Part shown: positions 1-5,203 of the stretch, piece after piece
How the letters are laid out: every line of letters begins with the position of its first letter
Numbering within the stretch: position 1 is the first letter of the stretch
From: Frankiales bacterium
GTDB taxonomy: Bacteria > Actinomycetota > Actinomycetes > Mycobacteriales > SCTD01
Length of the DNA stretch: 5,455 bases
Direction of reading: 5' to 3'
NCBI GenBank assembly: GCA_025464915.1
Contig: JAODNF010000426.1
Span: 1 to 5,455, forward strand
The notes under the pieces: model-generated
Seen by the model: the letters and a program-made list of their open reading frames with translations, nothing else
Told to the model about the DNA's origin: nothing
Databases searched by the model: none
Position numbers and translations under genes: made by a program

Positions 1-493
1 TCTGACGGAACAGCAGGTTGTCGTCCGTCAGGGACGTGACGGGCCCGTCGTTGTTGAGGAACGTCCCGCCGATCCCGTTGCCGCTGATGCCGTTGTGGTC
101 CGTCTTGTCGCCGTGGTCGACGGCCCCCCGGGTGTCGACGTTCTTGAACGTCCAGCGGTAGGTGATGTCGGGCTTGGCGTCACCGTTGTTGTCGATGTTG
201 ATGTCATAGGCGGCATCCGTGGCCCAGGAGTAGAAGTTCGGGCCACCGGACGGGTCCTGGAACGGCGACCAGTTCGCGATGAGAGTCGCGGTCGAGGCGT
301 CGTCGGGGCTGACGAACGCGTAGAGGTCGGTGTTGTCGATGGCAGGGTCACTGGCCACGTAGGGCGCCTCGCGGTGGCTCGATGCCGACGAGACGCCGGG
401 ACCGAGCAGCGAGACCCCGGCCGTGGCGGTCGCCACGACGGAGAGAGCGGCCAGGGCGCGTCGTCGCGCTCTGGACCGGCGGGGATGGGACAT
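1..493 (-). CDS. DUF4331 family exported protein, N-terminal 164 residues (runs off left edge)
   Basis: The reading frame is open from an ATG at 493 to the left edge, so the gene is partial at its C-terminus. Residues 1-37 form an export signal: an arginine-rich start (RRSRARRR), a hydrophobic core at about 13-31, and a likely cleavage after SSA at 37. The mature protein then begins SSHREAP, followed by DNTDLYAFVSPDD at 53-65. These are hallmarks of the DUF4331 family. Residues 97-109 carry a D-x-N-x-D-x-N-G-D pattern typical of the family and resembling a calcium-binding loop. The start is supported by AAGGAG four bases upstream, and third codon positions are almost all G or C. Family function is not established; the protein should lie outside the membrane. 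It is transcribed divergently from the metal transporter. The arginine cluster could be a weak Tat signal, but the canonical motif is not complete. Confidence 0.86.
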   Translation of the reverse strand, partial: MSHPRRSRARRRALAALSVVATATAGVSLLGPGVSSASSHREAPYVASDPAIDNTDLYAFVSPDDASTATLIANWSPFQDPSGGPNFYSWATDAAYDINIDNNGDAKPDITYRWTFKNVDTRGAVDHGDKTDHNGISGNGIGGTFLNNDGPVTSLTDDNLLFRQ

Positions 494-497
494 GGGT

Positions 498-503
498 CTC
501 CTT
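498..503 (-). promoter_or_regulatory. Ribosome binding site of the DUF4331 gene
   Basis: On the minus strand AAGGAG lies four bases before the ATG at 493. It fixes the start so that the mature protein begins SSHREAP after a complete signal peptide. Confidence 0.7.
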
Positions 504-511
504 GCATTAGC

Positions 512-529
512 CCCCGGTCGTGACCGGGG
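512..529. repeat. Perfect 8+8 inverted repeat in the DUF4331 leader
   Basis: CCCCGGTC-GT-GACCGGGG is a perfect inverted repeat with a two-base centre. It sits eight bases upstream of the DUF4331 ribosome binding site and about 110 bases upstream of the transporter start. It could be a repressor operator, or an mRNA hairpin (seven pairs with a CGTG loop) near the start of DUF4331 translation. There is no T-run, so it is not a typical Rho-independent terminator. Its function is inferred from position only. Confidence 0.45.
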
Positions 530-572
530 CGGGGACAGGGATGGAGCGCGGGCCCTGACACGGACCCGCACA

Positions 573-604
573 GCCGGTTCGTCTCGCAACCCTCGCCGGT
601 TCGT
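573..604. repeat. 10-base direct repeat, 22-base period, in the divergent intergenic region
   Basis: GCCGGTTCGT occurs exactly at 573-582 and 595-604. The copies are 22 bases apart, about two helical turns, so a protein could contact both from the same face. Read on the minus strand, the same bases also give GAACC (602-598), a 16-base spacer and CGAA (581-578). That layout resembles an ECF-sigma promoter facing DUF4331, with an expected start near 571. Either reading is possible and neither is proven. Confidence 0.4.
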
Positions 605-616
605 TACAAACCGAAG

Positions 617-637
617 AAGCCTCACCGCCGAAGGCTT
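617..637 (+). promoter_or_regulatory. Hairpin overlapping the transporter ribosome binding site
   Basis: AAGCCT (617-622) can pair with AGGCTT (632-637) around a nine-base loop. The right arm contains most of the best Shine-Dalgarno candidate, GAAGG at 630-634, six bases before the GTG start at 641. If formed in mRNA, the stem would mask the ribosome binding site. The stem is only six pairs plus a possible G-U pair, so its stability is modest. Confidence 0.35.
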
Positions 638-640
638 TGT

Positions 641-2257
641 GTGACCTCTGGCCGGATGACTCGCGCACTCGTCGTCACCGGCGTCGCCGCTGTCCTGCTG
701 GCGCCCGCGGTGCCCGCATCGGCTCACCCGCTCGGGAACGCGACGGTCAACCACTACGACGGTCTGCGCGTCTCCTCGACGGAACTCGTCGACAACGCGG
801 TGGAGGACATCGCCGAGATCCCCACGTACCAGCGCAAACCACGCATCGACACGGACGGCGACGGCCGGCTGTCCGAGGCGGAGCGCACCGCGTACGCCTC
901 CTCGCAGTGCGCCGCCATGGCGCGCTCGGTGGGCGCGGTCGAGGGTGGCAAGCCCGTGCGGCTGGCCGTGACGGACGCGAGCTACACCGAGCGCGCCGGA
1001 CAGGTCTCGCTCACGACCGGCCGGCTCGCGTGCCGGCTGCGTGGTGACCTGACGGTGGTCTCCCCCACGCAGCTCGCCTTCAAGAACCTCTGGGACGACG
1101 ACGGCATCGGCTGGCACGAGATCACGGCCGTCGGCACGGACGTGTCCCTGCAGGACTCGCCCTTCCCCGCGCAGAGCATCAGCGACGAGCTGCGCAGGTA
1201 CCCGGGCGATCTGCTGAGCTCGCCGCTCAACGTCCGCAGCGGCACCGTCCAGCTGGCCCCCGGGCCGGGCTCGTCGACCTACCAGATCGCCAAGAAGCTG
1301 CCTGTCGCCGGCCCGGCCGTTCGCGCCCTGAACTCCCTCGCGACGACCTTCAACGAGGTCGTGGGCCGCAAGCACCTCACGGTCGGCGTCGGGCTGCTCG
1401 CGCTCCTGCTGTCGATGCTGCTCGGGGCCGGGCACGCGTTCCTGCCCGGTCACGGCAAGACGATCATGGCGGCCTACCTCGTCGGCCGCCGCGGCCGGCT
1501 GCGTGATGTCGTCACCGTCGGCGCGACGGTGACCTTCACGCACACCGCCGGCGTGCTCGTCCTCGGGCTGCTGATCTCCACCACCGCGGCCTTCGCGCCG
1601 ACCGCCGCTGAGCAGCTGCTCGGCATCGGGTCCGGCGCCATCGTCGCCCTCGTCGGCGCGGGCCTGCTCGTCTCGGCCCTGCGCAACCGGCACCGGCCGC
1701 GCCTGGTCGCCGCCGTCGCCCCCGCCGAGGTCGCGGTCCTCGTGGGAGCCGGCGCGCCCGTGCACGAGCACCACGACCACGAGCAGCACGACCACGAGCA
1801 CGGGCACGACCACCCGCACGACCACGAGCACCACGAGCACCACGAGCACGGGCACGACCACCCGCACGACGACGGGCACAAGCACGGCTGGTTCAGCCGC
1901 CGGCACAGCCACGACCCGGAGGCCGCCTTCTCCCGCGGGGGGCTCGTGGGACTCGGCATCGCCGGCGGCCTGGTGCCCAGCCCGTCCGCCCTGCTCGTGC
2001 TGCTCGCCGCCTCAGCACTCGGCCGCACCGTGTTCGGCGTCGTGCTCGTCCTCGGCTACGGCATCGGCATGGCGCTCGCGCTGTGCGCCGCCGGTCTGCT
2101 CCTCGTTCGCCTGCGGGGGCGCCTCGAGCGGCTCACCAGCAGCACCCGGCTGGCCCGTGCGGACCGGCTGCTCGGGGCGCTGCCGGTGCTCACCGCCCTG
2201 CTGGTGCTCGCCGTCGGTGTCGGCCTCGCGCTGCGCGCGGCCGGAGGCACGGTCTAG
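641..2257 (+). CDS. Nickel/cobalt transporter, COG2215/RcnA-like, with extracytoplasmic EF-hand domain and His-rich loop
   Basis: This is a 538-residue membrane protein. A signal peptide (about 1-28, ending PASA) is followed by mature HPLGN. An extracytoplasmic domain of about 210 residues includes an EF-hand loop at 70-81 (D70, D72, D74, G75, E81) and two cysteines (C90, C131) that could form a disulfide. The transport part has six predicted membrane segments near 247-268, 289-312, 325-347, 433-458, 462-488 and 510-533. GAGHAFLPGHGK at 262-273 and THTAG at 300-304 match the histidine motifs of RcnA-like nickel/cobalt exporters. The cytoplasmic or periplasmic loop at 375-424 has 23 histidines in 50 residues. 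GGLVPSPSAL at 442-451 has serine where relatives often have cysteine. The GTG at 641 is chosen for GAAGG six bases upstream; ATG at 656 is an alternative that keeps the signal peptide. Efflux versus uptake, and which metal, cannot be told from sequence. Confidence 0.85.
   Translation: MTSGRMTRALVVTGVAAVLLAPAVPASAHPLGNATVNHYDGLRVSSTELVDNAVEDIAEIPTYQRKPRIDTDGDGRLSEAERTAYASSQCAAMARSVGAVEGGKPVRLAVTDASYTERAGQVSLTTGRLACRLRGDLTVVSPTQLAFKNLWDDDGIGWHEITAVGTDVSLQDSPFPAQSISDELRRYPGDLLSSPLNVRSGTVQLAPGPGSSTYQIAKKLPVAGPAVRALNSLATTFNEVVGRKHLTVGVGLLALLLSMLLGAGHAFLPGHGKTIMAAYLVGRRGRLRDVVTVGATVTFTHTAGVLVLGLLISTTAAFAPTAAEQLLGIGSGAIVALVGAGLLVSALRNRHRPRLVAAVAPAEVAVLVGAGAPVHEHHDHEQHDHEHGHDHPHDHEHHEHHEHGHDHPHDDGHKHGWFSRRHSHDPEAAFSRGGLVGLGIAGGLVPSPSALLVLLAASALGRTVFGVVLVLGYGIGMALALCAAGLLLVRLRGRLERLTSSTRLARADRLLGALPVLTALLVLAVGVGLALRAAGGTV
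1791..1870 (+). repeat. Repeated DNA encoding the histidine-rich loop
   Basis: A 32-base segment is repeated exactly at 1791-1822 and 1839-1870, offset by 48 bases (16 codons). It encodes HEHGHDHPHD twice (residues 385-394 and 401-410). The surrounding codons are variations on CAC-GAC and CAC-GAG. The in-frame period suggests the loop grew by duplication or slippage and may vary in length between strains. Confidence 0.8.
2243..2247 (+). promoter_or_regulatory. Probable ribosome binding site of the TPR gene
   Basis: GGAGG lies inside the last codons of the transporter, 12 bases before the GTG at 2260. The spacing is longer than usual, but the two-base gap between the genes makes translational coupling likely. 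Confidence 0.45.
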
Positions 2258-2259
2258 CC

Positions 2260-3570
2260 GTGCGACGCACCACGCAGCTCCTGGTCAGCGGCTCGCTCGT
2301 GGCGAGCATCGCCGTCGGGCTGTTCGCCGCGGGCTCCCTCGGCGGCTCTCCCTCAGGTGCCCGGGACAACGGACCGAACCCGGCTGCGGCCGGCCGGCCC
2401 ACCACACTGGCGGGCTCGATCACCGCAGCCCAGCGGCAGCTCAAGGCAACCCCGATGGACGCCCGGCTCTGGGCCTCGCTCGCCATCGCCTACGTCTCGC
2501 AGGCCAAGGCCACCGTCGACCCGAGCTACTACCCGAAGGCCGAGGGCGCGGTCGCGAAGTCGCTCGCGCTGGACACGACCACGAACGACGCGGGCTACGC
2601 CGCCCTCGCCGCCCTCAAGAACGCCGAGCACGAGTTCCCGGCGGCACTCGCCGCAGCCCGCAAGGGCCTCGGCATCAACGCCTACAGCAGCACGCTCTAC
2701 GGCGCGCTCGGAGACGCCTACACCCAGCTCGGGCGCTACACCGACGCCGCGAGGGCCATCGACCGGATGAACACGCTGCTGCCTGGCGTACCCGCCTTCA
2801 CGCGGGCCTCCTACGTCTTCGAGCTGCGCGGAGACGTGACCCGGTCCCGCGCGGCGCTCGAGCGAGCCCTGCAGGACGCGACCAACCCGGGCGACACCGC
2901 CTTCGCACGGACCTACCTCGGTGAGCTGGCCCTGAACTACGGCGGCGACGCGAAGGGCGCCCTCGCGCAGTTCCAGGCTGGGATGCGGGCCGCTCCCACC
3001 GACTACGGCCTGCGGGCCGGTGAGTGCAAGGCGCTGGCCGCGCTCGGCAGAACGAAGCCCGCACTGGCCTGCTACTCGGCGCTGGTGAGCGCCGTGCCGC
3101 AGCCGCAGTACGTCCTGGAGTACGCCGAGCTCCTGCAGTCCCAGCACGACCCCGCCGCGACGCGCCAGCTGGCGCTCTTCCGCACGCTGGAGGACCTCTT
3201 CCGCGCCAACCACGTCGTGCTCGACACCGAGCCGACGCTGTTCGAGGCGGACCACGGCTCGCCTGCCAAGGCGCTCGCGTATGCCGTCGCCGGGTGGAAG
3301 AGCCGGCCGTTCCTCGAGATGGCCGACGCCTACGCGTGGGCGCTCTACGCCAACCACAGGTACGCCGAGGCGCTGATCTGGTCCGACAAGGCGCTCGCCA
3401 CCGGCTGGACCAACGCGCTGTTCCACTTCCACCGCGGGATGATCGAGGCTGCCCTGCAGAAGCGGGCAGCTGCTCGCTCAGACCTGACGCGAGCTCTCGC
3501 GCTCAACCCGCGCTTCAACCCGCTGCAGGCCCCAGCTGCGCGGACCGCGCTCGCGCAGCTCGCGTCGTGA
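2260..3570 (+). CDS. TPR-repeat protein with N-terminal signal or anchor segment
   Basis: The GTG at 2260 gives 436 residues. The same frame is open further upstream, but that part lies inside the transporter and is not credible coding. Residues 1-28 have a short basic start and a hydrophobic stretch (LLVSGSLVASIAVGLFAAGS), so the protein is exported or anchored. There is no lipobox cysteine. A linker at about 29-48 precedes helical repeats of TPR type: about 50-80, 110-140, 147-175, 215-245, 355-385 and 388-418, with signatures such as LYGALGDAYTQLGRYTDAA and HRGMIEAALQKRAAA. TPR arrays bind partner proteins; the partner is unknown. The gene starts two bases after the transporter stop and is surely in the same operon, so a role in assembling or regulating the transporter, or in acting with the divergent DUF4331 protein, is a reasonable inference. 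Its last 56 bases overlap the convergent sigma gene. Confidence 0.85.
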   Translation: MRRTTQLLVSGSLVASIAVGLFAAGSLGGSPSGARDNGPNPAAAGRPTTLAGSITAAQRQLKATPMDARLWASLAIAYVSQAKATVDPSYYPKAEGAVAKSLALDTTTNDAGYAALAALKNAEHEFPAALAAARKGLGINAYSSTLYGALGDAYTQLGRYTDAARAIDRMNTLLPGVPAFTRASYVFELRGDVTRSRAALERALQDATNPGDTAFARTYLGELALNYGGDAKGALAQFQAGMRAAPTDYGLRAGECKALAALGRTKPALACYSALVSAVPQPQYVLEYAELLQSQHDPAATRQLALFRTLEDLFRANHVVLDTEPTLFEADHGSPAKALAYAVAGWKSRPFLEMADAYAWALYANHRYAEALIWSDKALATGWTNALFHFHRGMIEAALQKRAAARSDLTRALALNPRFNPLQAPAARTALAQLAS

Positions 3571-4720
3571 GGTAGTCCCGCTCCCGGACGCTCGCCGTCA
3601 TCGACGCCGCGGTCGCGTAGGCCTCCCTGGCGGCCTGCAGGTCGCCGGCCTCATCGAGCAGGTGCGCACGCACGGCGTGCAGGCGATGCGTGTCCAGGGC
3701 AAGCCCTTCGAGCAGCTTCAGGCCGACCAGCGGCCCCTCCACCTTCGCGACCGCGACGGCGCGGTTGAGGGTCACGACCGGGTTGCCGGTCATCCGCTCG
3801 AGCAGGCCGTAGAGGGTGGCGATCTCGGCCCACTGCGTGCCGTCATCGGACGGGGCCTGGTCGTGCAGGCCCGCGATGGACGCGAGCAGCTGGTACTCAC
3901 CGACCTGCCGTCGCTTCAGGGCCGCAGTGAGCAGGACCATGCCCTCGCTGATGCGGCTGCGGTCCCAGCGGATCCGGTCCTGCTCGGCCAGCGGCACCAG
4001 CGCGCCCGTGGCGTCGGTGCGCGCGGCACGACGGGCGTCGGTCAGGAGCATCAGGGCGAGCAGCCCGGCGACCTCGGCGTCGTCGGGCAGCTGCGCGTGC
4101 AGCAGCCGGGCGAGCCGGATCGCCTCGCCGCTCAGGTCGACCCGCGCGAGGTCGGGACCGCTGCTGGCGGCGTACCCCTCGTTGAACAGCAGGTAGAGCA
4201 CCTCCAGCACCGACCGCAGCCGGGTCCTCGTGTCGTCGGGAAGAGCGAAGCGCTCGCCCTTCAGCCTGGCCTTCGCCCGGCTGATGCGCTGGGCCATCGT
4301 CGCCTCGGGCACCAGGTAGGCGGCGGCGATCTGCCTGGTCGTGAGACCCGCGACCGCGCGCAAGGTCAAAGGGATGGCGAGGGTCGGTGACAGCGCGTCG
4401 TGGCAGCACAGGAACAGCAGTACGAGCGAGTCGTCGTCGTCGGGGACGTCGCTCGGTGCCTCGAGCACGGCGACCGTGTCCTCCCGCTTCCGCCTCGCGT
4501 TGTTGCTCCGCAGCTCGTCGATCAGCCGCCGGCTCGCGACCGTGACGAGCCAGCCCAGCGGGTTGGTCGGCGGGTCCTTGGGCCACTGTTGCGACGCCGC
4601 GAGCATCGCCTCCTGCAGTGCGTCCTCGGCGTCCGCGAAGTCGCCGTGCCGACGGACCACCGCGCCGAGCGCCCGCGGCGCGAGCTCGCGCAGCAGGCCC
4701 TCGACGTCGGGGGTGCTCAC
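3515..4720 (-). CDS. ECF42-type RNA polymerase sigma factor with C-terminal extension
   Basis: The protein has 401 residues, about twice a minimal ECF sigma. Region 2 spans about 7-78 (FADAEDALQEAMLAA; GWLVTVASRRLIDELR). An acidic linker with DDDD at 94-97 leads to LLFLCCHDALSP at 101-112. Region 4 spans about 112-155 (LTLRAVAGLTTRQIAAAYLVPEATMAQRISRAKARL, residues 118-153). A long C-terminal extension follows: the DUF6596-like part (EVLYLLFNEGYAASSG at 173-188) and a TPR-like end at about 295-375. This layout and the adjacent DGPF gene identify the ECF42 group, which works without a classical anti-sigma factor; the extension is thought to control activity. The GTG start overlaps the DGPF stop as GTGA. 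A GGAGG sits only one base before it, which is unusually close. The MSTPDVEGLLRELAP start agrees with the family. The 3' end overlaps the TPR gene. Confidence 0.92.
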   Translation of the reverse strand: MSTPDVEGLLRELAPRALGAVVRRHGDFADAEDALQEAMLAASQQWPKDPPTNPLGWLVTVASRRLIDELRSNNARRKREDTVAVLEAPSDVPDDDDSLVLLFLCCHDALSPTLAIPLTLRAVAGLTTRQIAAAYLVPEATMAQRISRAKARLKGERFALPDDTRTRLRSVLEVLYLLFNEGYAASSGPDLARVDLSGEAIRLARLLHAQLPDDAEVAGLLALMLLTDARRAARTDATGALVPLAEQDRIRWDRSRISEGMVLLTAALKRRQVGEYQLLASIAGLHDQAPSDDGTQWAEIATLYGLLERMTGNPVVTLNRAVAVAKVEGPLVGLKLLEGLALDTHRLHAVRAHLLDEAGDLQAAREAYATAASMTASVRERDYLTTRAARARSAQLGPAAG

Positions 4721-5121
4721 ACCTCCGGCTCGGGGGCGCCCATGACCTGGCGCACCTCGATCTGCTGCTGGATGGCCACCCCACCGGGACCGGGGGCCGC
4801 CGAGGAGCGGGCGGCGATCTCGAGCGCCCGATCGAGGCTGTCGACGTCGATCAACCGGTAGCCGGCCAGCAGCTCCTTGGACTCCGGGTAGGGGCCGTCG
4901 ATGACGCGCGGCGGGTTCGTACCGTCACTGATCACGACCTTCGCCTGGTCCGGGCCCGCCAGGCCCTGCGCGTCGACCAGCTCGCCGCGCTCGAGCAGCT
5001 CGGCGTTGAGGGTGTGCTGGAAGTCGATGTGGGCCTTCACGTCAGCCGGGTCCCACTCGTACATGGGCTTGCACCCTGGGAGCTCGACGCCGCCGTACGC
5101 CTGCATCAGCATGAATCGCAT
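4717..5121 (-). CDS. DGPF-domain (YCII-related) protein paired with ECF42 sigma factor
   Basis: This is a 134-residue protein from the ATG at 5121. The frame extends further upstream, but AAGGA seven bases before this ATG and the family-typical start MRFMLMQAYGG decide the start. The YCII-related fold covers most of the length. The signature tetrapeptide is DGPY at 75-78, followed by ESKELLAGYRLIDVDS, and a typical C-terminal stretch IEVRQVM lies at 121-127. Proteins of this family are small, probably cytosolic, with a ferredoxin-like fold; they are the usual genetic partners and main targets of ECF42 sigma factors, and their biochemical role is unknown. The stop overlaps the sigma start by four bases, so the two are co-transcribed and probably translationally coupled. 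A matching ECF42 promoter lies upstream. Confidence 0.92.
   Translation of the reverse strand: MRFMLMQAYGGVELPGCKPMYEWDPADVKAHIDFQHTLNAELLERGELVDAQGLAGPDQAKVVISDGTNPPRVIDGPYPESKELLAGYRLIDVDSLDRALEIAARSSAAPGPGGVAIQQQIEVRQVMGAPEPEV
4722..4726 (-). promoter_or_regulatory. Shine-Dalgarno unusually close to the sigma factor start
   Basis: On the minus strand GGAGG is followed by a single T and then the GTG start at 4720. This is too close for normal initiation. The GTGA overlap suggests ribosomes that finish the DGPF gene restart here, with GGAGG helping to hold them. Confidence 0.4.
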
Positions 5122-5128
5122 GTGCTCA

Positions 5129-5133
5129 TCCTT
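5129..5133 (-). promoter_or_regulatory. Ribosome binding site of the DGPF gene
   Basis: AAGGA on the minus strand lies seven bases before the ATG at 5121. It rules in that start over the upstream GTG at 5160 in the same frame, whose extra residues do not look like the family. Confidence 0.75.
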
Positions 5134-5139
5134 ACCTCT

Positions 5140-5165
5140 GGTGAGCCGGAGTGGCTGCACTCACC
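5140..5165 (-). repeat. Inverted repeats at the predicted 5' end of the DGPF-sigma mRNA
   Basis: GGTGAG (5140-5145) and CTCACC (5160-5165) form an inverted repeat with 20 bases between half-sites. Inside and overlapping it, GAGTG (5149-5153) and CACTC (5158-5162) form an alternative five-pair hairpin with a four-base loop. The predicted transcription start falls near 5162-5164, so this could be an operator at the start site or a 5' mRNA hairpin ending just before the ribosome binding site. Confidence 0.3.
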
Positions 5166-5169
5166 CTGG

Positions 5170-5196
5170 GTCGGAGCCGGGTCGCCGTTCTCGACA
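5170..5196 (-). promoter_or_regulatory. Predicted ECF42-dependent promoter
   Basis: On the minus strand TGTCGA (5196-5191), a 17-base spacer and CGAC (5173-5170) lie in the 82-base gap upstream of the DGPF gene. This matches the ECF42 signature I recall from Streptomyces work: TGTCGA at -35 and CG(A/T)C at -10. The start of transcription would fall near 5162-5164, giving a leader of about 40 bases. TGTCGA also occurs in coding sequence elsewhere here, but in my scan by eye no other copy has a CGAC or CGTC at 16-17 bases. Confidence 0.7.
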
Positions 5197-5203
5197 CGTC
5201 GCG

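Noticed and set aside
133..339. Other TGTCGA hexamers, such as 133-138, 190-195 and 334-339, as ECF42 promoters
   Set aside because: They lie within the DUF4331 coding sequence, and no CGAC or CGTC follows at 16-17 bases.
512..529. The inverted repeat as a Rho-independent terminator
   Set aside because: No T-run follows on either strand, and it lies upstream of, not downstream of, the adjacent genes.
28..561. 177-codon minus-strand frame and the plus-strand frames at 95-523 and 423-644
   Set aside because: They are shadows of the DUF4331 gene, rich in P, S, T and R, and their starts cross the intergenic region without ribosome binding sites.
1474..2028. Cysteine/serine/tryptophan-rich open frame on the minus strand
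   Set aside because: The CSWSC-type repeats are the antisense reading of the His-rich loop codons, not a real metal-binding protein.
2083..2259. Longer start for the TPR protein
   Set aside because: The extra 59 residues overlap the transporter's conserved membrane segments in another frame and are low-complexity A/R/P. The GTG at 2260 gives a proper signal segment.
2353..3432. 359-codon open frame on the minus strand
   Set aside because: It lies fully antisense to the TPR gene, and its translation is rich in R, G and V with no domain pattern, as expected for a shadow frame in high-GC DNA.
3897..4784. 295-codon minus-strand frame and plus-strand frames at 3662-4390 and 4618-5217
   Set aside because: They overlap the ECF42 and DGPF genes in other frames. 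Only the chosen frames carry family motifs.
5122..5160. Upstream GTG at 5160 as start of the DGPF protein
   Set aside because: The added 13 residues are not family-like. They include the true ribosome binding site, and the predicted mRNA leader covers this stretch.
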